A DNA stretch of 64,000 bases from KK5 sp034043675 (GTDB lineage: Bacteria; Pseudomonadota; Gammaproteobacteria; Burkholderiales; Burkholderiaceae_C), in contig NZ_JAXCLA010000001.1 in assembly GCF_034043675.1 (NCBI RefSeq), positions 186,001 through 250,000 of the forward strand, in the 5' to 3' direction. Positions 25,821 through 34,911 of the stretch are shown piece after piece; position 1 is the first letter of the stretch; each line of letters begins with the position of its first letter. Made by a program: the position numbers and the translations under genes. The notes under the pieces were generated by a model. The model searched no databases. It was not told the origin of the DNA and saw only the letters and a list, made by a program, of their open reading frames with translations.

Positions 25821-25943
25821 AGCCCCTCGCCCAGTCCCGCCGCGCTGGACGCGGGCGGGTCTGGGCGGTCCCCCAAGGGGACGGCGATGCCTGCGGCGTC
25901 GAGCCGCAAGCACATCGCCAAGTGGGCCGGCTTGGGGCGGCCC
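25821..25943. repeat. String of four hairpins between antitoxin and toxin genes
   Basis: Four successive inverted repeats fill the spacer: 25829-25841 with 25854-25866 (13 bp, one mismatch), 25868-25882 (GTCCCC-CAA-GGGGAC), 25883-25919 (GGCGATG/CATCGCC outer stem around GCGGC/GCCGC) and 25924-25943 (GGGCCG/CGGCCC). There is no ORF and no T-run. The layout resembles dispersed REP/BIME-type intergenic elements of high-GC betaproteobacteria; no second copy was seen in this window. Confidence 0.7.
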
Positions 25944-25975
25944 GGCGCTCGGCCCGAATACGAATACACGCTGAC

Positions 25976-26662
25976 ATGACTACGACAACGAAGCTCGATT
26001 GGCCCGACGCCTGCCGCCTGATCCCGAGCCGCTTTCCGCCGATCTCGCTGTTCGAGCGGGTGGTCGAGCCGGCCGATCTCGACGTGGTGTTCGCGATCGA
26101 GGCGCTGGGCAATCCGCGGCTGCGCGACGAGACGGGCGAGCTGTCGCTGGTCCCGCCCGAGCACCGGATCAGCGGCCCGGGCACCGGCGCGATCATGGCC
26201 GCGTTCACGCATCTGAATCCTGAGGGCAGCCGCTTCAGCGATGGCAGCTACGGCGTCTACTACGCGGCGAACGATCTCGACACGGCCGTGGCCGAGGTCG
26301 GCCACCACCGCACGCTGTTCCTCACCCGCACGCGGGAGCCGGAGATCGAGATCGACCTGCGCTGCTACCGGCTCCGTGTGAAAGCGGCGTTATGCGAACT
26401 GCGCGGAGGCAAGGCCGAACATGCCGCGCTGTATGCCCCCGACAGCTACGCCGCCTCGCAGGTCTTCGGCCTCGCACGGCGCACGGCCGGTGACGCAGGC
26501 ATCGCCTTCGACAGCGTGCGCCGGCCCGGCGGCGAATGCGTGGCCCTGTTCACACCGCGCGCCACCGTGCCGCCGGCACGCCAGGCGGAGCACGTGACCC
26601 TGCGCTGGAACGGCGAGCGCATCAGCGAGTGGTATCTGAAGTCCGAGGCGCACAAGCTGTAG
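25976..26662 (+). CDS. RES-domain toxin (NAD-degrading type)
   Basis: The 228-residue protein has a RES domain. The conserved polar residues of the fold appear in GSRFSDGSYGVYYAANDLDTAVAEVGHHR (Arg, Tyr and Glu of the NAD pocket) and in the later SYAASQVFG and GIAFDSVRRPGGECVALF segment containing the RES Ser. Known family members deplete NAD+ by phosphorolysis or hydrolysis unless bound by the Xre antitoxin. The ATG at 25976 gives MTTTTKLDWPDACRLIP; upstream in-frame sequence belongs to the hairpin array. All expected motifs are intact, so the toxin looks functional. A Crp-type regulator follows 56 bp downstream. Confidence 0.85.
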   Translation: MTTTTKLDWPDACRLIPSRFPPISLFERVVEPADLDVVFAIEALGNPRLRDETGELSLVPPEHRISGPGTGAIMAAFTHLNPEGSRFSDGSYGVYYAANDLDTAVAEVGHHRTLFLTRTREPEIEIDLRCYRLRVKAALCELRGGKAEHAALYAPDSYAASQVFGLARRTAGDAGIAFDSVRRPGGECVALFTPRATVPPARQAEHVTLRWNGERISEWYLKSEAHKL

Positions 26663-26718
26663 ACGCGGATTGCGGTGGCTGCTACCTTGCGCCGGAATCG
26701 TACGGACCCACCTGCCGC

Positions 26719-27441
26719 ATGAACACCTCCGCTCCTGCCACGCCACTGCGGCTGCGCGCCCGCGCGGCCAGCCACGAGGAACTGGACGCGATCCCCTGGC
26801 TCGCCCTGCTGCCGCCGGAACAGCGAGCCACCGCCATCGCGCAGCTGCAGGTGGCCGAGGCGCAAGTGGGCGAGCGGGTCTGCCGTTTCGGGCGGCCGGC
26901 CAACTACTGGTTCGGCGTCGTCGACGGGCTGCTGAAGATGAGCAACGACGATTCCACCGGGTTCAGCATCACCTTCACCGGGCTGCCGCCGGGCGGCTGG
27001 TTCGGCGAGGGCACGCTGCTCAAGCGCGAGACCTACCGCTACAACATCCAGGCGCTGCGCCGCAGCGTCGTCGCCGGCCTGCCGCTCGAAACCTTCCATG
27101 CGCTGCTGGACCAGAGCATCGCGTTCAATCGCTTCATCCTGAACCAGCTGAACGAGCGGCTCGGCCAGTTCATCGCCGCCCGCGAGATCGATCGCATCTC
27201 CGATCCGGACATCAAGGTCGCCCGCAACCTCGCGGCGATGTTCCATCCGCTGCTCTACCCGGGTGTGGGCAGCATGCTGCGCATCACGCAGCACGAACTG
27301 GGCTATCTGGTGGGCCTCTCGCGCCAGCGGGTCAATCAGTCGCTGAGCACCCTGGCCGCGGCGAACCTGATCGCGGTGGAGTACGGCGGCGTGCGGGTGC
27401 TGGATCGGCCGGGGCTGCAGGCCTACCAGGGCGGTGCGTAG
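26719..27441 (+). CDS. Crp/Fnr family transcriptional regulator
   Basis: The 240-residue protein has an N-terminal cyclic-nucleotide-binding-like beta roll (about 20-140, with RFGRPANYWFGVVDGLLKMS and GWFGEGTLLKRETYRYN) and a C-terminal winged helix (about 165-235; ITQHELGYLVGLSRQRVNQSLSTLAAANLI). It lacks the Cys cluster of Fnr, and the canonical cAMP-contacting RS motif is not evident; the ligand is unknown. It is convergent with the GNAT gene (3 bp between stops). ATG at 26719. Confidence 0.9.
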   Translation: MNTSAPATPLRLRARAASHEELDAIPWLALLPPEQRATAIAQLQVAEAQVGERVCRFGRPANYWFGVVDGLLKMSNDDSTGFSITFTGLPPGGWFGEGTLLKRETYRYNIQALRRSVVAGLPLETFHALLDQSIAFNRFILNQLNERLGQFIAAREIDRISDPDIKVARNLAAMFHPLLYPGVGSMLRITQHELGYLVGLSRQRVNQSLSTLAAANLIAVEYGGVRVLDRPGLQAYQGGA

Positions 27442-27444
27442 CGT

Positions 27445-28044
27445 TCAGGCGCCGAACGGGGTCGGCGCCGGCGTCGTCCTGGGCATCTGGGCGAAGCGCT
27501 CGGCCGTCATCTCGTAGACCAAGCTTGCCACCTGGCTCGGCCAGTCGGTGGACGAGGTCTTGAGCAGCATGCCAATGCGCTCCAGCGTCTTGCGCGAGGG
27601 CGTGTTCGGCGCCAGCACGACGGCGAACACCGACGGCGCGTGCAAGGTGTCGAAGGCCAGTTCCAGCGCCGCCAGCGCCATCTCCGACGCGAAGCCCTGC
27701 CCCCAGGCCTGCGGCTGGAAGCGGAAGTACAGGTGCAAGCCGCTGACGCCGGCGACGGTGCGGCTCATCACGCCGCCGAAGCCGATCACCTGCTCGGGCT
27801 GCTCGCGCGAGGCGATCACCCAGTAGCCGTAACCATGTTCGCGCCAATGGGCGAGCCAGCCTTCCAGCAGCTCGGCCGAGGCCTCGCGGGTGGGCGTGGG
27901 GCCACTGGCGCTGAAGCGGTTGGCGATCGGGTCGGCATGCAGTTCGAACACCGCCTGCAGGTCGTCAGCGGTGGGTGCGCGCAGCAGCAGGCGCGCGGTT
28001 TCCAGTGGGCGGTGCGCCAGAACGGAATGCTCGCTCAATGCCAT
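27445..28044 (-). CDS. GNAT N-acetyltransferase, RimJ/RimL-like
   Basis: The 199-residue protein shows the RimJ/RimL type pattern: LETARLLLRAPTADDLQAVFELHADP, GYWVIASREQPEQVIGFGGV, the acetyl-CoA-binding loop AWGQGFASEMALAALELAF and APNTPSRKTLERIGML. The acceptor is unknown; these enzymes acetylate protein N-termini, amino acids or small amines. It is monocistronic, with a 237-bp gap to the EAL gene in which no further gene is visible. Confidence 0.85.
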   Translation of the reverse strand: MALSEHSVLAHRPLETARLLLRAPTADDLQAVFELHADPIANRFSASGPTPTREASAELLEGWLAHWREHGYGYWVIASREQPEQVIGFGGVMSRTVAGVSGLHLYFRFQPQAWGQGFASEMALAALELAFDTLHAPSVFAVVLAPNTPSRKTLERIGMLLKTSSTDWPSQVASLVYEMTAERFAQMPRTTPAPTPFGA

Positions 28045-28281
28045 GAAATATCGGTCCTAACGCTGAAAGCTCGCCGACCCGGTAAAAACCCTGATTCTGA
28101 TCCAATTTAGCGAGCCGGCACGCCAGCGCAAGCCTCAAGTGCGGGGATGTTGTGCGTTTGTCGCACCGTCCGAAATATTGCGTCTAACCTCGAATTTCAT
28201 CAGACTCCGATCACAACAACCGGGCCGACCCGGGCGCTTGCTGCGCCGTATCCGCGCGCAAGCAGGCATCAAGGAGGATCT

Positions 28282-29568
28282 ATGGACGACAACCGCGGCG
28301 CGGTATCGCATCGTCGCCCGCTCGCCGGACTCGCGGCCCGCCAGCAGCCCTGGCAGGCCTCCGAGCTTCTGCTGCGCAGCCTGCACACGATCCGGCGGCA
28401 TCTCGGCATGGAGATCGCCTTCATCTCCGAATTCATCGAGGGCCGGCGCGTGATCCGCCATCTCGACGCGGAGTCGGCCGATCCACCGATCCGCGTCGGC
28501 GGCTCCGATCCGCTCGAGGACAGCTACTGCCAGCGCGTCGTCGACGGCCGCCTGCCCGAGCTGATGACCGATGCCTGCAAGAACGCCGAGGCGCTGACGA
28601 TCCCCGCCACGCGCGCGCTGAACATCGGCGCGCACCTGAGCGTGCCGATCCGCCTGGCGGACGGCCGCGTCTTCGGCACCTTCTGCTGCTTCAGCAGGCG
28701 GCCCGACGAAGGGCTCAGTGCGCGCGACCTGGTGACGATGCGCGTGCTCGCCGACGTGATGGCCGAGCACTTCGACCGCGAACTCGCGGGCCGCGACATC
28801 ACCGGCGTGATGCATCGCCGGATCGAGCTCGCGCTGCAATCCGGCTGCATGCGCTCGGTCTACCAGCCGATCTTCAATCTGCCCAAGGGCCGGGCCGTCG
28901 GCTTCGAGGCGCTGACCCGTTTCGACTGCGAGCCGCGTCGCCCGCCCGACCAGTGGTTCAACGAGGCGGCGCAGATCCAGCGCAATGTCGAACTGGAGTT
29001 GCGCGCGATCGACCTCGCACTGGACGGCCTCGACGAGGTGCCGGACGGCCTCTACGTCACGATCAACGCCTCGCCCAACACCATCCTCGACGGCCGGCTG
29101 ACCGAGCTGCTCGGCGGCTACCCACTCGAACGCATCGTGCTGGAGGTCACCGAGCATGAAGAGGTGGAGCAGTACAGCGAGATCGCGCGGGTGGTGAATC
29201 CGCTGCGGATGGCCGGCCTGCGCGTGGCCGTGGACGATGCGGGCGCCGGCTTCGCCTGCTTCAAGCACATCCTCAATCTCTCGCCCGACATCATCAAGCT
29301 CGACAACAGCATCACGCGCAACATCGATGCCGACCGTAACCGCCAAGCGCTGGCCGCCGCGCTGGCCCGTTTCGCCGAGACAACCCAGGGCAAGCTGGTG
29401 GCCGAGGGCGTGGAGACGGCCGAGGAACTCGCAACCTTGCATCGCATCGGCATCGAGTTCGCGCAGGGCTACTCGCTGGGCCGGCCCGGGCCGCTGCAGG
29501 CCACGCTGGCGCAGGCCCGCGAGACGGCCGCACGCCTGCGCAGCGAGAGGGCGACCCTGCCGCATTGA
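28282..29568 (+). CDS. GAF-EAL cyclic-di-GMP phosphodiesterase-like protein
   Basis: The 428-residue soluble protein has a GAF domain at about 35-165 (LGMEIAFISEFIEGRRVIRHLD, YCQRVVDGRLPELMTDA, HLSVPIRLADGRVFGTFCC) and an EAL domain at about 180-415. EAL motif residues are present: EAL at 209-211, TINASPNTIL, LEVTEHEEVE, a DDAGAGF loop (usually DDFGTGY), IIKLDNSI, VAEGVET and QGYSLGRPGPL. Phosphodiesterase activity is plausible; the DDAGAG variant keeps the acidic pair. The ATG at 28282 has a strong AAGGAGG site. There is no TM, so it senses a cytosolic or membrane-permeable signal. Confidence 0.9.
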   Translation: MDDNRGAVSHRRPLAGLAARQQPWQASELLLRSLHTIRRHLGMEIAFISEFIEGRRVIRHLDAESADPPIRVGGSDPLEDSYCQRVVDGRLPELMTDACKNAEALTIPATRALNIGAHLSVPIRLADGRVFGTFCCFSRRPDEGLSARDLVTMRVLADVMAEHFDRELAGRDITGVMHRRIELALQSGCMRSVYQPIFNLPKGRAVGFEALTRFDCEPRRPPDQWFNEAAQIQRNVELELRAIDLALDGLDEVPDGLYVTINASPNTILDGRLTELLGGYPLERIVLEVTEHEEVEQYSEIARVVNPLRMAGLRVAVDDAGAGFACFKHILNLSPDIIKLDNSITRNIDADRNRQALAAALARFAETTQGKLVAEGVETAEELATLHRIGIEFAQGYSLGRPGPLQATLAQARETAARLRSERATLPH

Positions 29569-29612
29569 GCGGACTTCTGCACGTTCCGGCACCCCTGCTG
29601 ACAAGTTCCTGC

Positions 29613-29640
29613 TTGCGTCCGTGGCCTCGGTCTTTATACT
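29613..29640 (+). promoter_or_regulatory. Candidate promoter of imuA-imuB-dnaE2
   Basis: TTGCGT (29613-29618) and TATACT (29635-29640) with a 16-bp spacer. The -10 overlaps the LexA box, the usual arrangement for SOS repression. Confidence 0.6.
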
Positions 29641-29656
29641 GTTTATTCATACAGTA
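29637..29656. promoter_or_regulatory. LexA (SOS) box
   Basis: TACTGT-N8-ACAGTA is a perfect dyad matching the gammaproteobacterial/betaproteobacterial LexA consensus CTGT-N8-ACAG. It ends 8 bp before the imuA ATG and overlaps the -10. No Shine-Dalgarno sequence fits between the box and the ATG. Confidence 0.92.
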
Positions 29657-29664
29657 TTTTGGCC

Positions 29665-30414
29665 ATGTCTTCCCCTTGCACAACACCACCCGCCCCGGAG
29701 GAACTGCACGCCCAGGTCTGGCGCGCCAGCAGCCTGGGCGGCAGCGCGAGCGCCTGCGTGCCGAGCGGCTTCGCGGCGCTCGATGCCGAGCTGCCCGGCG
29801 GTGGCTGGCCGACGCGCGGGCTGAGCGAGATCCTGCTGCCGCGGCCGGCGGTGCTGGAATGGCGGCTGCTCGCGCCGGCGCTGCGCGGGGCCGGCACCAG
29901 CAAGCCCCTGCTGCTGATCAACCCGCCGCTCGTGCCGCATCTCGCGGGCCTGCAGGCCTGCGGGCTGCCGCCCCAGCAGCTCGTCTGGATCCGCGCCGAA
30001 ACGCCGCAGCAGCAACTCTGGGCGGCCGAGCAGGCGATCAAGTCGAACGCCGCTGCAGCCGTCCTCGCCTGGCTGCCGCAGGCGCGGCCTGAGCAGATCC
30101 GCCGGCTGCAGACCCATGCGCTGTCGACCGAGGCACCCGTCTTCGTCTTCCGGCCGCTGCAGCAGGCACGGCGCCAGTCGTCGGCGGCGCCGCTGCGGCT
30201 GGCCGTGGATGCCGTCGACTGGGCACTGCAGCTGCGCATCCTGAAGCGGCGCGGGCCGGTGTTCGACGGCGTGCTGAACCTGCCCGCGCTGCCCACCGAT
30301 CTCGCCCGCGTGATGACGCCGCGGATGCTGGCGCCGCAGTCCGCCCCCGCCCTCGATCCCGTGGAGCACAGCCATGCACTGGCTCGCCCTGCTCAGCCGC
30401 TCGCCGTCCCCTGA
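29665..30414 (+). CDS. imuA: Translesion synthesis-associated protein ImuA
   Basis: The 249-residue protein is a RecA/SulA-like ImuA: VWRASSLGGSASACVPSGFAALDAELPGGGWPTRGLSEIL is the diagnostic N-terminal block, followed by LLINPPLVPHLAGLQACGLPPQQLVWI. It lacks a proper Walker A, as usual for ImuA. It helps assemble the SOS-induced mutasome with ImuB and DnaE2. The ATG at 29665 is chosen; a TTG at 29659 is in frame but would start just after the LexA box. It overlaps imuB by 41 bp. Confidence 0.92.
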   Translation: MSSPCTTPPAPEELHAQVWRASSLGGSASACVPSGFAALDAELPGGGWPTRGLSEILLPRPAVLEWRLLAPALRGAGTSKPLLLINPPLVPHLAGLQACGLPPQQLVWIRAETPQQQLWAAEQAIKSNAAAAVLAWLPQARPEQIRRLQTHALSTEAPVFVFRPLQQARRQSSAAPLRLAVDAVDWALQLRILKRRGPVFDGVLNLPALPTDLARVMTPRMLAPQSAPALDPVEHSHALARPAQPLAVP

Positions 30415-31699
30415 GGATGACAGTGAAGCCCAGGCTGCAGCGCGACAACAGGCCCTGGCCTGGTGGGCGCTGCAGTTCTCCCCGCGCGTGGCGCGGCTGG
30501 AGGAGGCGGTGGTGCTGGAGGTGCAAGGCAGCCTGCGCCTGTTCGGCGGCGCCGCGCGCCTGCACGAGCGCATCTGGCGCGGCGCGAAGCAGGCCGGGCT
30601 GGCGCTGGCCGGCATCGCCTGGGCGCCGACCGCGCTGGGCGCGCTGGCACTGGCGCGCGGCAGCATCTGCGACGGCCTCTCGCGGCCGCTGACGCCTCTG
30701 CTCGACGCCCTGCCGCTGCACACGCTCAGCGCCGTGCAGGCGCATGCACCGATGCTCGCCCGGCTGGGTTGCCGCACGCTCGGCGAAGTGCGGCGGCTGC
30801 CGCGCGCCGCCTCGGCCCGCCGCTTCGACCCGGCGCTGCTGCTCGCGCTGGACCGGGCACATGGCCACATCGCACTGGCGCACCAGTGGGAGATCGCGCC
30901 CGAGACCTTCGCGGCCCGGCTGGAGCTGCCGCAACGCGTCGAGCATGCGCCGGTGCTGCTGCATCACGTACAGCTCTTGCTGGCGCAGCTGTGCGCCTGG
31001 CTGGCCGCGCGCCATGCCGGCCTGCGCGCGCTGACCCTGCATTGGCAGCACGACGCAATGCGCGCCCGCGACGTCGATGCGCGCGGCAGCCTGCACTGGC
31101 GCACGGCCGAGACGACGCGGGATTTCGGGCACCTGTCGCGCCTGCTGTCCGAGCACCTGGCCCGCACCGAGCTGGCCGCACCGGTCGACGAGATCAGCCT
31201 CGCTGCCGACGAGGTGATGCCCCTGGTCGAGGACAGCCTGAGCCTGCTGCCGCAGTCGCCCGACCAGGCGCGCGAACCGCTGCAACAAGTGCTGGAGCGG
31301 ATCGCCGTGCGCCTGGGCCCGGACAACGTGCGCGTCGGCCGCCTGCAGGAAGACCACCGGCCCGAGCAGATGCAATGCTGGGAGGCCTGGCCGGGCACGC
31401 CCCAGCCCCGCACGCCGGCCCGCGTGGCCGACTACCCGCAGCCGAGCTGGCTGCTCGATCCGCCGCTGCGGCTGGAGAGCCGCGCCGACCAGCCGCTTTA
31501 CCTCGGCGCGCTGCAACGCGTCGCCGGCCCGCAGCGCGTCGAGGAAGGCTGGTGGCAGGCGCGCGATGACGGCTCCAACGCCCACGTCCAGCGCGACTAC
31601 TACGTCTACCGCAGCGAGCAGGCCGGGCTGCTGTGGGTGTTCCAGCAGCGGCTGCCCGCCGACGAGGGCGCGTGGTTCCTGCATGGGGTTTATGCATGA
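30374..31699 (+). CDS. imuB: ImuB, catalytically inactive Y-family polymerase-like protein
   Basis: A 441-residue Y-family-related protein lacking the palm carboxylates (no DxD-type N-terminal motif after MHWLALLSRS), as expected for ImuB, the adaptor linking DnaE2 to the beta clamp. Recognisable parts: VLEVQGSLRLFGGAARLHER, LGCRTLGEVRRLPRAASARRF (HhH-like), and the little-finger-like C-terminus ending DEGAWFLHGVYA. A canonical clamp-binding pentapeptide was not confidently located. It is somewhat shorter than many ImuB proteins (about 480-520). It overlaps both imuA and dnaE2. Confidence 0.9.
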   Translation: MHWLALLSRSPSPEDDSEAQAAARQQALAWWALQFSPRVARLEEAVVLEVQGSLRLFGGAARLHERIWRGAKQAGLALAGIAWAPTALGALALARGSICDGLSRPLTPLLDALPLHTLSAVQAHAPMLARLGCRTLGEVRRLPRAASARRFDPALLLALDRAHGHIALAHQWEIAPETFAARLELPQRVEHAPVLLHHVQLLLAQLCAWLAARHAGLRALTLHWQHDAMRARDVDARGSLHWRTAETTRDFGHLSRLLSEHLARTELAAPVDEISLAADEVMPLVEDSLSLLPQSPDQAREPLQQVLERIAVRLGPDNVRVGRLQEDHRPEQMQCWEAWPGTPQPRTPARVADYPQPSWLLDPPLRLESRADQPLYLGALQRVAGPQRVEEGWWQARDDGSNAHVQRDYYVYRSEQAGLLWVFQQRLPADEGAWFLHGVYA

Positions 31700-34600
31700 T
31701 CCCTGACTATGCCGAGCTGCATTGCCTCTCGGCCTTCTCGTTCCTGCGCGGCGCGTCCGAGCCGGGCGAGCTGTTCGAGCGTGCCGCCGCACTCGGCTAC
31801 GAGGCGCTGGCGATCACCGACGAATGCTCGCTGGCCGGCGTCGTGCGCGCCTACGCGCAAGGCCAGCGGATGCGTCGCGCCTACCAGGAGATCCACGGCC
31901 CCGACGCCGAGCCACCGCTGCCCCAACTGCTGATCGGCAGCGAGTTCCGGGTCCGCGACGATGCCGATCAGGAGCGCTACAAACTCGTCGTGCTGGCGCA
32001 GAACCTCGAGGGCTACGGCAACCTCTGCCAGTTCATCACCCGGCTGCGCTGCAGCGCGCCCAAGGGCACCTATCTGCTGCGCGCCAGCGACATCCGCCCG
32101 GCCGAGTTCGACGACTGCCTGGTGTTGATGGTGCTGCCACGCGAGGCCGGCGATGACGAACTGCTGGCGCCCGCGCGCTGGCTGCTGCAGCACTTCATGG
32201 GCCGCGCCTGGATCGCCGTCGAGCTGCTGGAGGAACTGGGCGACGAGCTCTGGCTGCACCGGATGCGCGCGCTGTCCGAAGCCACCGCGCTGCCGCTGGT
32301 GGCCGCCGGCGACGTCCACATGCACCTGCGCTCCCGCAAGGCTCTGCAGGACGTGATGACCGCCACACGCCTGGGCAAGCCGATCGCCGACTGCGGCTTC
32401 GACCTGCAGCCCAATGCCGAACGCCACCTGCGCAGCCGACTGCGACTGGCGCAGATCTATCCGGAAGACCTGCGCGAGCAGACGCTGGTCGTTGCGGGGC
32501 GCTGCAGCTTCAAGCTCGACGAGATCAAGTCCCAGTATCAGTACCCCAGCGAGGTCGTGCCGGCCGGCACGACGCCGGCCGCGCACTTGAGGCGACTGAC
32601 CTACAAGGGCATGGCCGAACGCTGGCCCGACGGTGTGCCGGACAAGTGGCGCAAGCGGATCGAATACGAGTTGGCGCTGATCGAGGAGCTGCAGTACGAG
32701 CACTACTTCCTAACTGTCGCGGACATCGTTGCCCACGCCCGCTCGATCAAGATCCTCTGCCAGGGTCGGGGCTCGGCCGCCAACAGCATCGTCTGCTACT
32801 GCCTGTATGTCACGTCGGTGAATCCGGACCACAGCACGCTGCTGTTCGAACGTTTCATCAGCCGCGAACGTAACGAGCCACCGGACATCGACATCGACTT
32901 CGAGCACGAGCGCCGCGAGGATGTGATTCAGTATCTGTACGACAAGTATGGTCGCGATCGTGCGGCGCTGACCGCCGTCGTCATCAGCTACCGATCACGG
33001 AGTGCGATCCGCGACGTCGGCAAGGCGCTGGGCATGGACGAGGCGCTGATCGAGGCGCTGGCGAACGACCATCATCAATGGTCCAGCGAATCACTGCCAC
33101 CGGACCGGTTGCAGGCGCTGCAAACCGAACTGGGCATCCCCGTCGACGACCTAAAGCTGAACCAGCTCGTGCGCCTGACACGGCAATTGATGGGCATGCC
33201 GCGCCACCTGAGCCAGCACGTCGGCGGCTTCGTGCTGACCCAGGGGCCACTATCGCGCCTGGTGCCGATCGAGAACGCGACGATGGAGAAACGCAACGTC
33301 GTTGAATGGGACAAGGACGACCTGGACGAGCTGGGCCTGATGAAAGTCGACGTGCTGGCGCTGGGCATGCTTTCGGCGCTGCGGCGGTCCTTCGATTTCT
33401 ACGAGGCGCTGCGTGGCAAGCCGATCGAGCTGGCGACCATTCCACCTAACGACACGCCGACGTACCAGATGATCTGCGAGGCCGACACGGTCGGCGTGTT
33501 CCAGATCGAATCGCGCGCCCAGATGTCGATGCTGCCGCGGCTCCGGCCCGAGCGCTTTTACGACCTTGTGGTCGAGGTAGCCATCGTGCGCCCCGGCCCG
33601 ATCGAGGGCGGCATGGTGCATCCCTACCTGAAGCAACGCGAACGCGCCCGCCGCGGCGAGACGATCACCTACCCCAAAGGCCTGGACGAAGCGCTGAAGC
33701 GCACCTTCGGCGTCCCCATCTTCCAGGAGCAGGTGATGCAGGTGGCGATGATCGCCGCCGATTTCACCGCCGGCGAGGCCGACCAACTGCGTCGCGCAAT
33801 GGCAGCCTGGAAACGCCCCGGAGACCTGGCCCGCTTCCACGCCAAGATCGTCGAGGGCATGCGCAAAAACGGCTACGACGACACCTTTGCCGAGGCGATC
33901 TTTCGCCAGATCAAGGGCTTCGCCTCCTACGGTTTCCCGGAATCCCACGCCGCCAGCTTCGCCCTGCTCACCTATGCCAGTTGCTGGCTCAAGAAGCACG
34001 AGCCCGCCATCTTCCTCTGCGCCCTGCTGAACTCCCAGCCGCTGGGCTTCTACACACCCAGCCAGCTGGTGCAGGACGCGCAGCGCAAGGGCAAGGTCGA
34101 GGTGCGGCCCGCCGACGTCAGCCTCAGCGATGCGCTCAGCAAGCTGGAGCCGCGCGAAGGCGCCGGCCCGCAGGAACAGCCCGCCGTGCGCCTGGGCCTG
34201 CACCTCGTCGGCGGGCTCGGCCGCGAGGCGGCCGAACGCATCGCCGCAGCCCGCCAGGAACGCCCCTTCGCCAGCCCGCAAGACCTGGCTCTGCGCGCGG
34301 GGCTCGACCAGCGCGACATGCAACAGCTGGCCGCCGCCGATGCGCTGGCGAGCCTGGCCGGCCACCGCCGCCAGCAGGTCTGGCAGGCCTCGGCGCTGCG
34401 CGCGATGCCACCGCTGCTGCACGGCGCCTCGGCCGAGGAGGAGACCCTGGACCTGCCTGCGGCGCCCGAGAGCGAGGAGGTGCTGTGGGACTACGCCTCG
34501 CTGGGCCTGACCTTGCGCAGCCACCCGCTGGCGATCCTGCGCGAGCGCCTGGCGCGCCAGGGCCTGCTGAACGCCGCGCAGCTGGCGGACTGGCCGCGCG

Positions 34601-34887
34601 GCCGCATCGCCAAGGCCTGTGGCATCGTCACCGTGCGCCAGCAGCCGCAGACGGCCAAGGGCACGATCTTCATCTCGCTGGAGGACGAGACCGGCAGCGT
34701 CCAGGTGATCGTCTGGCCCGCCGTGTTCGCCGAGTACCGCAGCACCATCCTGCGATCGCGCCTGCTGGCCGTGCAGGGCGTCTGGCAGCACGGCGACGGC
34801 GGCGTCAAGAACCTGCTGGCCCGGCGCATGCACGACCTGACCCCACTGCTGGGTCGGCTGACGACGGAGAGCCGCAACTTCCACTGA
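31696..34887 (+). CDS. dnaE2: Error-prone DNA polymerase III alpha subunit DnaE2 (ImuC)
   Basis: The 1063-residue C-family polymerase starts MIPDYAELHCLSAFSFLRGAS (PHP domain; ELHCLSAFSFL is typical of DnaE2). Polymerase catalytic carboxylates are visible in PPDIDIDFEHERRE (D397, D399), with KGFASYGFPESHAASFALL later and a C-terminal OB-fold at about 970-1040 (GTIFISLEDETGSVQVIVWP). It replaces replicative DnaE1 at lesions during the SOS response. The ATG overlaps the imuB stop (ATGA); a longer in-frame reading from 31633 is an imuB shadow. Codon usage around 32.7-33.9 kb is slightly less GC-biased than its flanks. Confidence 0.96.
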   Translation: MIPDYAELHCLSAFSFLRGASEPGELFERAAALGYEALAITDECSLAGVVRAYAQGQRMRRAYQEIHGPDAEPPLPQLLIGSEFRVRDDADQERYKLVVLAQNLEGYGNLCQFITRLRCSAPKGTYLLRASDIRPAEFDDCLVLMVLPREAGDDELLAPARWLLQHFMGRAWIAVELLEELGDELWLHRMRALSEATALPLVAAGDVHMHLRSRKALQDVMTATRLGKPIADCGFDLQPNAERHLRSRLRLAQIYPEDLREQTLVVAGRCSFKLDEIKSQYQYPSEVVPAGTTPAAHLRRLTYKGMAERWPDGVPDKWRKRIEYELALIEELQYEHYFLTVADIVAHARSIKILCQGRGSAANSIVCYCLYVTSVNPDHSTLLFERFISRERNEPPDIDIDFEHERREDVIQYLYDKYGRDRAALTAVVISYRSRSAIRDVGKALGMDEALIEALANDHHQWSSESLPPDRLQALQTELGIPVDDLKLNQLVRLTRQLMGMPRHLSQHVGGFVLTQGPLSRLVPIENATMEKRNVVEWDKDDLDELGLMKVDVLALGMLSALRRSFDFYEALRGKPIELATIPPNDTPTYQMICEADTVGVFQIESRAQMSMLPRLRPERFYDLVVEVAIVRPGPIEGGMVHPYLKQRERARRGETITYPKGLDEALKRTFGVPIFQEQVMQVAMIAADFTAGEADQLRRAMAAWKRPGDLARFHAKIVEGMRKNGYDDTFAEAIFRQIKGFASYGFPESHAASFALLTYASCWLKKHEPAIFLCALLNSQPLGFYTPSQLVQDAQRKGKVEVRPADVSLSDALSKLEPREGAGPQEQPAVRLGLHLVGGLGREAAERIAAARQERPFASPQDLALRAGLDQRDMQQLAAADALASLAGHRRQQVWQASALRAMPPLLHGASAEEETLDLPAAPESEEVLWDYASLGLTLRSHPLAILRERLARQGLLNAAQLADWPRGRIAKACGIVTVRQQPQTAKGTIFISLEDETGSVQVIVWPAVFAEYRSTILRSRLLAVQGVWQHGDGGVKNLLARRMHDLTPLLGRLTTESRNFH

Positions 34888-34911
34888 CGCAAGTTGTTAC
34901 CTTGGCATGCC

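Noticed and set aside
28134..28165. Possible sigma-28 promoter before the GAF-EAL gene (TCAAGT followed by GTGCG)
   Set aside because: The -10 half does not match GCCGATA; chance match only.
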